Counted from the first letter of the stretch, positions 46,003 through 54,323 are shown. The stretch is 64,000 nucleotides of DNA from Pigmentiphaga aceris (GCF_008119665.1 NZ_CP043046.1:5890001-5954000); one strand, 5' to 3'. Numbers and translations are program-made. Notes: generated by a model from the letters alone, not told the origin.

Positions 46003-46449
46003 TCAGACCGGACGGTTGTGTTGATCAAGTGCCAACGATTTGCGTACCTGATCCAAAAGGTCTCTGGCATTGGCCAGGCAGTCGACCACCACAGAGTCCG
46101 GCACCAGATCTCCAGAGTAGTCCGACAAGTTGCGCTGCTTGCGCAGCGCATCGAGCACGATTACTTGCGTAGCTGATGTGCCTAAAGTCAGCGGCAGGGT
46201 CTGAATGACCGTCTGGTGATGACCGGGCTTGCTGGTCAGCGTGCGATACCCCTTCACATAGAGCGCCAGCATCGCGAGTTGCATAATGGCTTTGTATGCC
46301 GCGTCAAACCGATTTTCGGCGCTCAACTCATCAAGCTGCGCATCCAGGATGTTGCGCTCGGCCGCGGCAAGCAGCCGGGCGGCGTGAGCACCGTCGGGGC
46401 TGACTGCATCAAGGCTGATTCCCAACAAGTTCTGCAAGCTCACGGTCAC
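46003..46449 (-). CDS. HEPN-domain protein, partner of an MNT nucleotidyltransferase
   Basis: A 148-residue all-helical protein with the SAV_6107-like HEPN pattern: AARLLAAAERNILDAQLDELSAENRFDAAYKAIMQLAMLALYVKGYRT and a late helix with LRKQRNLSDYSGD. In HEPN RNases of the HepT type this place carries R-x4-H; here it is R106-N-L-S-D-Y111, with Tyr in place of His. It overlaps the end of the upstream nucleotidyltransferase gene by 41 bases, so they are co-translated. Likely a toxin-antitoxin-like unit; whether the protein has RNase activity is uncertain. Confidence 0.72.
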   Translation of the reverse strand: MTVSLQNLLGISLDAVSPDGAHAARLLAAAERNILDAQLDELSAENRFDAAYKAIMQLAMLALYVKGYRTLTSKPGHHQTVIQTLPLTLGTSATQVIVLDALRKQRNLSDYSGDLVPDSVVVDCLANARDLLDQVRKSLALDQHNRPV

Positions 46450-47011
46450 TTCCCGTCAGGAACAACTTCGGTTTGGACAGCACGTCGTGCAGGAAAGCTT
46501 GGGTGCGCAGGGACGATACAAATGCGAGCTCAGAAAATACCTTGGGGTTGATTTCGCGCCCAAGGCTGGCCTGCGCGGGATGCAGCAGTTCAACTGCCTG
46601 CGCAAAGCCGATGTCCCCGATCAGCATTACGTCGACATCGCTGCCCGCCGTTTCTCGACCCTGGGCAACCGAGCCGAAAACGAAGGCTACACGCAGTTGC
46701 GGCATGACGGTTGTCAGTGCCTGGACCAAAACATCCACCACGCCGGAGGTCTTGCGAAGAATGCTGGCGACCTCGGCAAACACGGGGCAGTTGGTATCAG
46801 CCCAGTACAGCACCTGGTTTCCTCGCCGCTCGCGCGCGAGCAACCCGACTTCTGCCAGCCGTGTCAGCTCTCGGGTGATCGTGCCTGCGGGCAGACCAGT
46901 GCGACGCGCGATCTCGCGGCCATGCAGCGCTTCTTCGGGGCGAAGCAACAGCAGACCAAGAACGCGGCGACGATATTCGGGGAAAAGGGTAGCGGCAAGT
47001 GATTGATGCAT
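46409..47011 (-). CDS. Winged-helix MNT-type nucleotidyltransferase (antitoxin-like)
   Basis: A 200-residue protein: an N-terminal winged helix (RRRVLGLLLLRPEEALHGREIARRTGLPAGTITRELTRLAEVGLLARERRGNQVLYWA) fused to a minimal nucleotidyltransferase domain with G113-S114-x10-D125-V-D127 (FGSVAQGRETAGSDVDV), the MntA-type catalytic motif. MntA antitoxins AMPylate HEPN partners; the winged helix suggests self-repression as well. The start is uncertain: 47011 lacks a ribosome site and may be leaderless, and another in-frame ATG is at 47041. Confidence 0.78.
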   Translation of the reverse strand: MHQSLAATLFPEYRRRVLGLLLLRPEEALHGREIARRTGLPAGTITRELTRLAEVGLLARERRGNQVLYWADTNCPVFAEVASILRKTSGVVDVLVQALTTVMPQLRVAFVFGSVAQGRETAGSDVDVMLIGDIGFAQAVELLHPAQASLGREINPKVFSELAFVSSLRTQAFLHDVLSKPKLFLTGSDRELAELVGNQP

Positions 47012-47016
47012 AATTA

Positions 47017-47030
47017 GCGACGATTGTCGC
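47017..47030. promoter_or_regulatory. Candidate operator of the first MNT-HEPN pair
   Basis: Perfect dyad GCGAC-GATT-GTCGC immediately upstream of the nucleotidyltransferase ATG, next to AT-rich TAATTA. Its position over the start or promoter suits self-regulation by the winged-helix domain. Inferred. Confidence 0.45.
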
Positions 47031-47207
47031 CTTATTTGCATCGATATACCAAGCGATTTGCTTGGCGCTTGTCGGAAGCCAGCAAACTTGTGGGCCATCA
47101 GGAAGGAACTGGGCATTTACCTGCGCGCTGTTTGTCCACCCTCCCATTGACTAGGTGATCACCATCCACGATGGTGCTCGCTGGACATTCCGGGATGGGG
47201 ACTACGC

Positions 47208-47996
47208 ATGCTCACCGCAACTCGCCAGCAGGACGGGGTCAAGGTGGTGGCCGCTTATGTGGATAAATCCCATGGGCCTTTCCTGTGCACAAGTTGTCAA
47301 CGCCCGCTGATCCTCAACAAGGGGCGGATACGGGTGCACCACTTTCGCCATCCGCCACAAGTGGCCCGCGCGCATGGGCAAGGTGAGAGTCTGGAACACC
47401 TGCACTGCAAGATGGAGATATTCGACGCGCTTGCGCAGCATGCATCTGTCACCGATGTTGAGCTGGAAAAGCATCTTGGCCCGGTGGTGGCCGATGTGTT
47501 TGCCTACATTCACGGGCAGCCCGTGGCGGTGGAAGTGCAGCGCAGTGTGCTGAGCGTGGCCGAGATTCGGGAACGCACACAGGCCTATACCGGGCTTGGC
47601 ATCAACGTGTTGTGGATTGCCGTTTTCCCGGATGCCCCGACTGACACTGAACACAGCCCGAAGGCCTGCGAACGATGGCTGCACGCGGCATATCTGGGCC
47701 GCGTGTATTACTGGGTGAACGGCTTGTCGCTGCGGCCGGTGCACTTCGACGATATGCAGTTGCCGGTGGATGGACGAAGCTGGATCGAGCCGGGTGGTGC
47801 CAGGCGTTTCAGCTCGCCCTACACCCGCACGTCACAACGCTATCGAACACCTTGCGCCGGGCCGTTGGTGGACTTGGTCAACGACTTTCGGCCACGGTTG
47901 CTGGGGCCTTTTGCGGGCGGCACCATCGATGTGCCGCAGCGCCGTCTGTTCCTGGATCGCCGACCGCGCTGGTGGCAGGCGATCCGGCCAGATTGA
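47208..47996 (+). CDS. CoiA-like zinc-ribbon nuclease-family protein
   Basis: A 262-residue protein resembling competence protein CoiA. N-terminal zinc-binding block: FLCTSCQRPLILNKGRIRVHHFRHPPQ (CxxC and HxxH). Then ESLEHLHCKMEIFDAL and a PD-(D/E)xK-like core VVADVFAYIHGQPVAVEVQRSVLSVAEIRERTQAYTGLGINVLWI, where E and Q of EVQ stand for the usual ExK. In Gram-positives CoiA aids recombination of incoming DNA; its role in proteobacteria is poorly known. The last 80 residues, rich in Arg and Pro, are not typical. Transcribed divergently from the MNT-HEPN pair with about 200 bases between. Confidence 0.75.
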   Translation: MLTATRQQDGVKVVAAYVDKSHGPFLCTSCQRPLILNKGRIRVHHFRHPPQVARAHGQGESLEHLHCKMEIFDALAQHASVTDVELEKHLGPVVADVFAYIHGQPVAVEVQRSVLSVAEIRERTQAYTGLGINVLWIAVFPDAPTDTEHSPKACERWLHAAYLGRVYYWVNGLSLRPVHFDDMQLPVDGRSWIEPGGARRFSSPYTRTSQRYRTPCAGPLVDLVNDFRPRLLGPFAGGTIDVPQRRLFLDRRPRWWQAIRPD

Positions 47997-48102
47997 GCTT
48001 GTTCAACCGAGTAGATCTGCGCCCGCGACAAGCTGCATGAATCTCGCCCCGGTTGGATAGAAATCACCCGTCAGTCCAAACCGGACATTCAACGCAGCAC
48101 CG

Positions 48103-48588
48103 TCATTCCGACCATTCATCAAACGGGCTGCGTGCCTCGGCGGCTTTTGCGCTGCCGATCAAGGTCACCGTGATCTTGCGGTCATGGGGCACGGTGCGGT
48201 GTTCCCACAGGAATACGCCCTGCCACGTGCCGAGCGCCAATCGACCATCGGTGACGGGCACGCTCAGGCTGGTGGCGGTAAGCGTTGCGCGCACGTGGGC
48301 AGACATGTCGTCCGGGCCTTCTGCACGGTGCACAAACAACGCGTCACCGTCTTCCACCAGCCGCGCGAAATAACGTTCCAGGTCGTCGCGCACATCCGGA
48401 TCGGCGTTCTCGGTGATGACCAGCGAGCAACTGGTGTGATGCACGAATATCTGCGCCACGCCGGTCTGAATGCCGCTTTGGCTGACCAGGCTGCGCAGCC
48501 GGTCACTGATCTCGACCGTGCCACGGCCGGAGGTCGATACCGCGAAGACATGTTGGACGAATTGGGTAGCGGATTGCAGCTTCGGCAT
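48103..48588 (-). CDS. YjbQ/UPF0047-family protein
   Basis: A 161-residue protein of the YjbQ family, reported to have weak thiamine-phosphate synthase activity and of uncertain true role. Motifs: RGTVEISDRLRSLVSQSGIQTGVAQIFVHHTSCSLVITENADPDVRDDLERYFARLV, with the metal-binding HHTS, SAHVRATL, and GTWQGVFLWEHR near the C-terminus. The ATG at 48588 (MPKLQSATQF) gives a length near the family norm; an in-frame ATG at 48636 would add 16 residues. Confidence 0.85.
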   Translation of the reverse strand: MPKLQSATQFVQHVFAVSTSGRGTVEISDRLRSLVSQSGIQTGVAQIFVHHTSCSLVITENADPDVRDDLERYFARLVEDGDALFVHRAEGPDDMSAHVRATLTATSLSVPVTDGRLALGTWQGVFLWEHRTVPHDRKITVTLIGSAKAAEARSPFDEWSE

Positions 48589-48801
48589 GGGGCGCTCGGT
48601 GGGTGGCTGAGGCATCAGTCTAAAGGACTGGCTCATATGCGCTGACCAATATGAACTGGTTCACGTGGACCAGGCCCATGGGCTGCAGCACATGGACCGG
48701 GGCACCCGCACGAAGCACATGCATCAGCCATGCGCGGGTCCACATGCCAACAGGCCCGCCAGCGCTTGCATGGCGGGCCTGCGTTTCACATTTCAGTCGT
48801 G

Positions 48802-49005
48802 CTACTGGTCGTTCATCGACGCCTTGGCAGCCTGCTCGGGCGTCAGGCCTTCGTAGAACTGGTCGGTGAACCATTCGGCTTCTTCTTCAATGTAGCCCTG
48901 GGCTTCATCGAGCGAGGCACCAGCAGCCACCAGAAAGCCTTCCACTTCCGTACACCACTGGATCAACGCGGCGGTTTCCGGGTCCAGCTCTTCATTCTTT
49001 GCCAT
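48802..49005 (-). CDS. Small acidic hypothetical protein
   Basis: A 67-residue protein starting MAKNEELDPETAALIQWCTEVEGF, with many Glu/Asp and a predicted helical body ending KASMNDQ. AAGGAG lies 7 bases before the ATG, an excellent ribosome site, and the codon pattern is coding-like, so I take it as real. No domain is recognised. It stands alone between the YjbQ gene and an SDR gene. Confidence 0.68.
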   Translation of the reverse strand: MAKNEELDPETAALIQWCTEVEGFLVAAGASLDEAQGYIEEEAEWFTDQFYEGLTPEQAAKASMNDQ

Positions 49006-49193
49006 CGTTGGCTCCTTGGGACGTGCACGGCGAGCTGCCGTGCGTTCAATCAAGGTGAAACGATAGCGCGGATTTCGTCGCGCCAAGCGTTACCAGCACG
49101 CGTCTTGATCGCCTGGCGCAACACCCGCAATGCGGATCACGCACTGCTGACCACACACTTGCTGACCAAGCACTGCTGATCACGCGATACCAA

Positions 49194-49928
49194 TCAATAC
49201 GGGCTGGCCGTCGGACGCACCACCAGTTCGCTGACGTCCACATCGTCGGGTTGCTCGACGGCGTAGACAATGGCGCGGGCAATCGCGTCGGGCTGGATGG
49301 CGATGCGACGAAATTCCTTCATGCCTTGGCGCGCGGCTTCGTCAGAGATGGTGTCGGCCAATTCCGACTCGACCACACCGGGGCAGACCACCGTCACGCG
49401 GATCTTGTCGGTTTCCTGGCGCAAGCCGTCAGAAATTGCACGCACTGCATATTTGGTCGCGCAATACACCGCCGCCGTGGGCGATACCGACAGACCGCCG
49501 ATCGACGAGATGTTGATCACCTGTCCGAAGCCCTGCGCTTCCATTCCCGGCAAGACTGCCGCAATGCCGTGCAGCACGCCCCGGATGTTGACGTCGATCA
49601 TGCGGTCCCATTCGTCGATCTTGCGGGCGTTCAGCGCCGACAACGGCATGACCCCGGCGTTGTTGACGATGACATCCACCCGACCGAACTCGGCCGTGGC
49701 GAAGTCCGCGAAGGCCTGCATGTCGTCGCGCTGGGTGACGTCCAGCGCCCGAACACGCACCGAACCGCCCGCCGCCTGAATGCTGGCTGCCAGCGCTTCC
49801 AGCCGATCCACGCGGCGTGCACCCAGCACCACATGGGCACCGCGTTCGGCCAACAACTTCGCCACGGCTTCACCAATGCCGCTGCTGGCACCGGTCACGA
49901 GAACGACTTTTCCTTGGATATTCGACAT
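49194..49928 (-). CDS. Short-chain dehydrogenase, YdfG-like
   Basis: A 244-residue classical SDR: VLVTGASSGIGEAVAKLLAERGAHVVLGARRVDRLEAL (cofactor; the ARR favours NADP), VNNAGVMPLSAL, INISSIGGLSVSPTAAVYCATKYAVRAISDGLRQE (Ser-Tyr-Lys) and VVCPGVVESELADTI. Members act on 3-hydroxy acids, aldehydes or ketones; substrate open. AGGAG lies 9 bases before the ATG at 49928. No partner gene. Confidence 0.87.
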   Translation of the reverse strand: MSNIQGKVVLVTGASSGIGEAVAKLLAERGAHVVLGARRVDRLEALAASIQAAGGSVRVRALDVTQRDDMQAFADFATAEFGRVDVIVNNAGVMPLSALNARKIDEWDRMIDVNIRGVLHGIAAVLPGMEAQGFGQVINISSIGGLSVSPTAAVYCATKYAVRAISDGLRQETDKIRVTVVCPGVVESELADTISDEAARQGMKEFRRIAIQPDAIARAIVYAVEQPDDVDVSELVVRPTASPY

Positions 49929-50087
49929 GGTCTTGCTCCTGAGATGCGGGTTGTTTGTCCTGCCGACATCCGTGTAGTGGTGTGTCGGCAAGCAGTGCAT
50001 GCATCTTAGAAAGCGCGGCCGCGCGCTTGAATATCCAGTCCTCCTGGGATCTTGCCTAATCCTCCACGGGGCTATTTTGGCGCGCGC

Positions 50088-51197
50088 CTACACCGTCAGA
50101 GCGAACGCGCTGCGTGCCAGGCACTCGCCGTTCACGAAGATTTCCACCTCGTGCCTGCCCGCGTAATGCACACGGGTCGTGAAGCTGCGAATACGTTGGG
50201 CACGGGTCAGTGTCACCGTCCCTCCAGCTCCCAACGTGATGGCCTTCAGTTTGAACACCTTGGCCGAACTGGTGCCCGACTTTTTCACGTAATGAATGGC
50301 GTAGTCGATCACCAGGCGCTGCGGTTTGCTGGAGGTAGAAACTATCTGCAAAGCCAAGTCGATAGTCTCGCCCAGGTGAATGGCAGCTGGGGTGACCGTG
50401 AAACTTCGTACCTCCACATCGGCCTTGGCACCGGCTCCGATCAAGGCCAGTGCCCGTTTGTCACCCTCCTTGATCAGACTGCGCAAGCCATGCCGGACGA
50501 TCCAGGTGGTGTGCGGGTTGTCCTGCGGCCAGCCACCCAGGCGATCCAGCACCCAATCCGGGTTGTTCTTGGTGATGTCGTTCAGGTGATTGGCCACCGA
50601 TTTGCGCACATACAGGCTGGGATCTGCCTTGAGATTCTCCAGGATCTCGGCCACGGGCGACGGATCACGCATCAGCGGTTCAAGCCGGAACGACCATGGC
50701 AGGCGTGGCCGGCAACCCTCGCTGGCCAAACGTCGCACGTGCTCATTCTCGTGCACGGACCACTGCTTCATGACCGCCAAGGTGCCGTCCAGGTCACGAC
50801 GCAGGAAATGGCGGATGGCGAATTCCGAACTGCCAAAGCGCGTGAAGAATTCCAAGGCATCCAGCGATGCCTCGACATCATCGGCACCGTAAAGCGCCAC
50901 AAATTCCGGCAAGGCGATGCTGACAAATCCACTGTTCAGACGTGGTGCCAGCGCCCGAAGAATCGTCAACGCCGCACGGTAATCCCTGGGCAAGGTGGCG
51001 TGCAGGGCTTCGCTGACGCGCCGCAGGCGCTGCATCAGGGACAGGTCATCCAGGCCCGACAGGCACAGCTGGACGAAGCGGTCACGATCAAAATCGGGGT
51101 AGACCGCAAGCGTTTCATCCGCAATGTGACGAATACGATCCGGGTCAAAAATATGCTTCAGTTCTGGGGCTTGTGTAACAATTTCACTGGTTGCCAT
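50088..51197 (-). CDS. DNA alkylation repair protein, AlkC-like
   Basis: A 369-residue HEAT-like repeat protein. The AlkC/AlkD family glycosylases remove bulky 3-methyl purines; the blocks ALEFFTRFGSSEFAIRHFLRRD, MKQWSVHENEHVRRLASEGCRPRLPWSFRLEPLMRDPSP and LKADPSLYVRKSVANHLNDITKNNPDWVLDRL fit AlkC. The last 105 residues (VEVRSFTVTPAAIHLGETIDLALQIVS...) look like an Ig-type beta domain, as found in AlkC proteins. The ATG at 51197 is used; a second in-frame ATG is 4 codons upstream and neither has a clear ribosome site. Confidence 0.87.
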   Translation of the reverse strand: MATSEIVTQAPELKHIFDPDRIRHIADETLAVYPDFDRDRFVQLCLSGLDDLSLMQRLRRVSEALHATLPRDYRAALTILRALAPRLNSGFVSIALPEFVALYGADDVEASLDALEFFTRFGSSEFAIRHFLRRDLDGTLAVMKQWSVHENEHVRRLASEGCRPRLPWSFRLEPLMRDPSPVAEILENLKADPSLYVRKSVANHLNDITKNNPDWVLDRLGGWPQDNPHTTWIVRHGLRSLIKEGDKRALALIGAGAKADVEVRSFTVTPAAIHLGETIDLALQIVSTSSKPQRLVIDYAIHYVKKSGTSSAKVFKLKAITLGAGGTVTLTRAQRIRSFTTRVHYAGRHEVEIFVNGECLARSAFALTV

Positions 51198-51363
51198 GCG
51201 TGGTCGCAATCGATTGAACAGTCAGCATTTTCACGCAGATATCGGCCTTAAGTTCTGCCGGTTCGTGTCGTTAAATTTGTTATACGTGTAACCTCTCATT
51301 ACCGTAAATCGTTACCGCAGTCCGCCCGCCCGACCCCGGTGCTGGCGATACGTTTCTACGGGA

Positions 51364-51753
51364 ATGCTGATCGTGACCCATACACACGCAAGCGACGTTT
51401 TCGATACGGTGGACGCTCCCGAGGCTCCCCTTGAACCTCTGCTGCGGCATTGTTCTACCGCCGACCTGCTGCGCGAAGAACCTTATCGCCAATACAAGCT
51501 GGGCAAGGAACGTCGCGCAAAGAAGCTGAACCTGCTGGCCCTGGGAAGCGTTGCGATCGCCATTTTCTGCACCGGCATCTGGAACTGGTCGACTGAAGGC
51601 ATGACCGACTTGTCGGTAATCCTGACGGCCTTCGGTTTCATGCTTGGTCTGGCCGCACTCAAGCGCCACGAGATGCCCAGCGAAGGCGAAGAAATGCAGA
51701 TGTACGTCTTGCGTGAAATCGAGTGGCTGCTGCGCGAGCGTGGTGTTCGCTGA
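51364..51753 (+). CDS. Hypothetical protein with two membrane helices
   Basis: A 129-residue protein with a hydrophilic N-terminal half (SDVFDTVDAPEAPLEPLLRHCSTADLLREEPYRQYKLGKERRAKKL), two membrane helices (LLALGSVAIAIFCTGIW and LSVILTAFGFMLGLAAL) and a short charged cytoplasmic tail. I recognise no family. GGGA directly abuts the ATG; a GTG at 51373 has better spacing from the same GGGA and may be the real start. Followed by a degenerate tandem repeat. Confidence 0.62.
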   Translation: MLIVTHTHASDVFDTVDAPEAPLEPLLRHCSTADLLREEPYRQYKLGKERRAKKLNLLALGSVAIAIFCTGIWNWSTEGMTDLSVILTAFGFMLGLAALKRHEMPSEGEEMQMYVLREIEWLLRERGVR

Positions 51754-51755
51754 AG

Positions 51756-51853
51756 TTCAGCTTCAACGGTTCGGCTTCAGAGGTTCGGCTTCAAAGCTCT
51801 GGCTTCTGACGTTCGACCGCAGAAGTCTGGCGTCAGAATGTCGGTTGCTGAAC
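51756..51853. repeat. Degenerate 14-base tandem repeat
   Basis: Seven consecutive 14-base units of the type TTCGGCTTCAGAGG, diverging towards the right end, directly after the stop of the two-helix protein. The first four units are very similar. No spacer and no CRISPR character. Confidence 0.7.
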
Positions 51854-51900
51854 CTGACACATTGCGCCCGATGACGCGTTTTGCTTAAAACGCCCAGCGC

Positions 51901-52218
51901 TTAAAGCGGCGGCAATTGCGGCAGCCCGTGATGCTGCCGTGCCCGATGGCAGGCCTCGCTGTAGGCATCGAATTCCCGGCACGTCGTTGAACGCTGGGCG
52001 TAGATATCACAACTCACCCCCTTCCCGACCTCGCCAGCCAGCGCCACGCAGCGCACTGGCGTGTTTTCCGTGCCGCGCATGGCCACCAGATATGGGCTGA
52101 TCGGAATGGTGACGTGCTCGGGCACCACCCCGTGAAGATGATCGTCCGTCTCGCCAAAATAGAACGAGACGCGGTAGGTGGCGCAGCAGGCGCCGCAGTC
52201 CAGACAGGGCTGGGTCAC
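51901..52218 (-). CDS. YkgJ-family cysteine-cluster protein
   Basis: A 105-residue protein with the C-x2-C-x2-CC N-terminal motif (PCLDCGACCATYRVSFYFGE) and further Cys residues (PVRCVAL, VSCDIYAQRSTTCREFDAYSEACHRAR), typical of zinc- or iron-chelating YkgJ proteins of unknown function. Length and Cys spacing are intact. No clear operon partner. Confidence 0.85.
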   Translation of the reverse strand: MTQPCLDCGACCATYRVSFYFGETDDHLHGVVPEHVTIPISPYLVAMRGTENTPVRCVALAGEVGKGVSCDIYAQRSTTCREFDAYSEACHRARQHHGLPQLPPL

Positions 52219-52454
52219 GATGAGATCGCGGGCAAAAACGGGATGGCCGCACCCAGGAAATGGTGCGGGACAGGCAGAGCGCGGGCGCTAGTATGCCGTG
52301 CCGTTTGACGGCAATCGAGCACGATGTGAAGCGGTGTGGGAACGGGCCAACAAGCCGTCTGTCGGCCCGCTTCAACAGGCAATCTGCGGGTGTTTCAGTG
52401 GGTGCCTGCGCCACGCTTGCAGCCTGTCGATTCAGCTTATGGATGCAGCCCCTA

Positions 52455-52506
52455 CTACTGCAACCCGCTACTGAAACCCATTACTGAAACCCACTATCGC
52501 AGCCCC
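52455..52506. repeat. Four tandem 13-base units after the esterase gene
   Basis: Units CTACTGCAACCCG, CTACTGAAACCCA, TTACTGAAACCCA and CTATCGCAGCCCC follow each other, ending just before the stop of the minus-strand esterase gene. Confidence 0.65.
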
Positions 52507-52507
52507 C

Positions 52508-53620
52508 TTATTGCATGCCCGACCGACGCGGATGCTCGAAGAAGAATCGCAGCATTTCCTGGGTAGCGCTCGGCCCGCTGGCGTCGGCATAAGACCCGTT
52601 GCTGCTGCCACCCGACCAGGCATGACCCGCACCATGCACGACCCAGTGTTCTGCCACCACCCGGTCGCTGCGGTCCCGATGCACGTGGCGAGTGGCACCA
52701 CGTCCACCCGAGGGGGCCACGCTGAGCACATCCTGCCTGGCCGCTATGCCGACGCTGGCCGCAATCACTTGCTGGCCGTTGCCCGCATGCACCGTGGCGT
52801 CGGCATCGCCATGGAACACGATGGTCGGCATGCCGCTGACCGCACCGCTGACGACCCGCCCCTGGCCCTTCATGGCAGCCAGTGCCGACGACAGGTCTGA
52901 CGCGACGCCAGCGGCCAAGCCCGAGTGCACGCCCACCGCGCTGTACAGCTCGGGATAGGCATCGCCCAGAATCGCCGCCATGGCACCGCCTGCCGACAGG
53001 CCCGCAACATAAACACGGGCGGCATCGATGGCGTAGGTGGCCATCACCTCGCGGGTCATGCCTTCCAACATGGCAGGCTCACCGCGCCCCTTGACCTGGT
53101 GGTTGTGCTTGAACCAGTTCCAGCAACGCTGCGGGTTCGCCTGCGTCGACTGTTCCGGGTACAGCACGAAGAAGCCCTGTTCTTGCGCGGCCTGGTTCAT
53201 CTCGGTACCGGCAGCAAAATCGTCGGGATTCTGCGTGCAGCCATGCAGCATCACCACCAAAGGCATGGGCTGCGTGCCCGCACCGGGCGGCACATACAAC
53301 TTGTAGTTGCGCTGGCCTGCGCTATTTTGGAAGCTGCCAGCGATGAAACGCCCCGCATCGGCCGACGGCCGTGCCGTGTGGCGTTGATCGTGACGGGACG
53401 ATGCGTCCGGGCGCGCCGTTGCCTGCCCGGATGTCACATCGCGGTCCGGCACTTCGCGTGCCTCGACTTCGATCACATCACCATCATCGTGTGACGCCTG
53501 GTGTGCAGATGCCTGGCCGCCGAACAGCGCGTTCTGAATCGCAGCCGTGGCCGCGCGCAGGTCACCAGTCTGGGTCAACCGGGTGGCTTCGTTCATCAGT
53601 CGTTGAAACTCTGGGCTCAT
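52508..53620 (-). CDS. PHB-depolymerase-type (LpqC) esterase
   Basis: A 370-residue alpha/beta hydrolase. Residues 1-90 are a hydrophilic, probably disordered N-terminus with a helical start (MSPEFQRLMNEATRLTQTGDL); the hydrolase domain follows: PLVVMLHGCTQNPDDFAAGTEMN (oxyanion hole), YPEQSTQANPQRCWNWF, the nucleophile GLSAGGAM, VFHGDADATVH (Asp) and GAGHAWSGG (His). No standard signal peptide is seen, though homologues are called extracellular depolymerases. The CopG-type regulator gene upstream on the same strand is a common neighbour. Substrate: short polyester or ester. Confidence 0.85.
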   Translation of the reverse strand: MSPEFQRLMNEATRLTQTGDLRAATAAIQNALFGGQASAHQASHDDGDVIEVEAREVPDRDVTSGQATARPDASSRHDQRHTARPSADAGRFIAGSFQNSAGQRNYKLYVPPGAGTQPMPLVVMLHGCTQNPDDFAAGTEMNQAAQEQGFFVLYPEQSTQANPQRCWNWFKHNHQVKGRGEPAMLEGMTREVMATYAIDAARVYVAGLSAGGAMAAILGDAYPELYSAVGVHSGLAAGVASDLSSALAAMKGQGRVVSGAVSGMPTIVFHGDADATVHAGNGQQVIAASVGIAARQDVLSVAPSGGRGATRHVHRDRSDRVVAEHWVVHGAGHAWSGGSSNGSYADASGPSATQEMLRFFFEHPRRSGMQ

Positions 53621-53726
53621 GACGATGCTCCGTTAAAAATTGGGCGACGCTCGCCAAGTGGGGCGTCAAGCCGGGGGTCTGGGGTCTTCAGTACGGGGTA
53701 CGCGGCAATCACCAGCGGGAATTCCA

Positions 53727-53778
53727 CGTACGCCACAGACGTACGGGTCCGCCGCCGGATCAGGTGCAGATCCGTACG
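53727..53778. repeat. Three CGTACG palindromes before the esterase gene
   Basis: CGTACG occurs at 53727, 53740 and 53773, the outer two as CCACGTACG and CGTACGTGG (9-bp inverted arms). They lie 105-160 bases before the esterase start in a 250-base non-coding stretch and may be a regulator site. Confidence 0.5.
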
Positions 53779-53869
53779 TGGTCAGGGCCAAAACCAGGCC
53801 AAAAAAACGACTTGGAAAATACAGGGCGAAGATCGGCGTCGCAGATCGACGTCAACATTCGATGAACAA

Positions 53870-54292
53870 TCAACGTATCCGGTCGGCAAGTGCCGCCTTG
53901 ACCGATGGACTGGCATGCCAGGCACCCAGCACGGTCAGCGACTCGATCGTCGCCAAGGCCAGCTCAGGCGTGACATCCGGGGCAATCGACACCAGGCCCA
54001 GCACCTTGATCTGCAAACGTTCGCCCGCCGCTTCGACAGCGTGAAGATCGTTCACCGAGTAATGCTGAATGCCCAGTACCAGCGTCTTGCGCAACACCAC
54101 CTGCCGCACTACCTCGGCATGGGACGCAAGCTGGTTGCGGATGGCCGTGCGGATCAGATCGGTGCGGTTGGCATAGAAACCTTCCTGCACCAGCAAGTCG
54201 ATCTGCCCAAGGTCTACGCAACCCAGGTTGATCGTGATCTTTTCGTCGGCCGGTTTGGCAGCGGGGTTGAGGGTGCTGGGCTTAGGAGGCAT
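53870..54292 (-). CDS. CopG-family ribbon-helix-helix regulator
   Basis: A 140-residue regulator. The DNA-binding part is DEKITINLGCVDLGQIDLLVQEGFYANRTDLIRTAIRNQLASH, a ribbon-helix-helix like ParD/NikR N-domains but without NikR's ACT domain; the rest (VLRKTLVLGIQHYSVNDLHAVEAAGERLQIKVLGLVSIAPDVTPELALATIESLTVLGAWHAS) is typical of the family beside PHB-depolymerase-type esterases. It probably regulates itself and the esterase downstream. Candidate operators lie immediately upstream. Confidence 0.82.
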   Translation of the reverse strand: MPPKPSTLNPAAKPADEKITINLGCVDLGQIDLLVQEGFYANRTDLIRTAIRNQLASHAEVVRQVVLRKTLVLGIQHYSVNDLHAVEAAGERLQIKVLGLVSIAPDVTPELALATIESLTVLGAWHASPSVKAALADRIR

Positions 54293-54296
54293 GGAA

Positions 54297-54323
54297 CCAT
54301 CCTATTACCATCCAAGTGGATGG
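54297..54323. promoter_or_regulatory. CCATCC/GGATGG repeats before the CopG-type gene
   Basis: CCATCC at 54297-54302 and 54308-54313, and GGATGG at 54318-54323; the last two form the perfect dyad CCATCC-AAGT-GGATGG. They start 5 bases upstream of the regulator ATG, so they overlap its promoter or ribosome site region. A self-repression site is inferred. Confidence 0.55.

Noticed and set aside
51756-51853. Possible CRISPR array
   Set aside because: Units are contiguous 14-mers with no spacers and no cas genes nearby.
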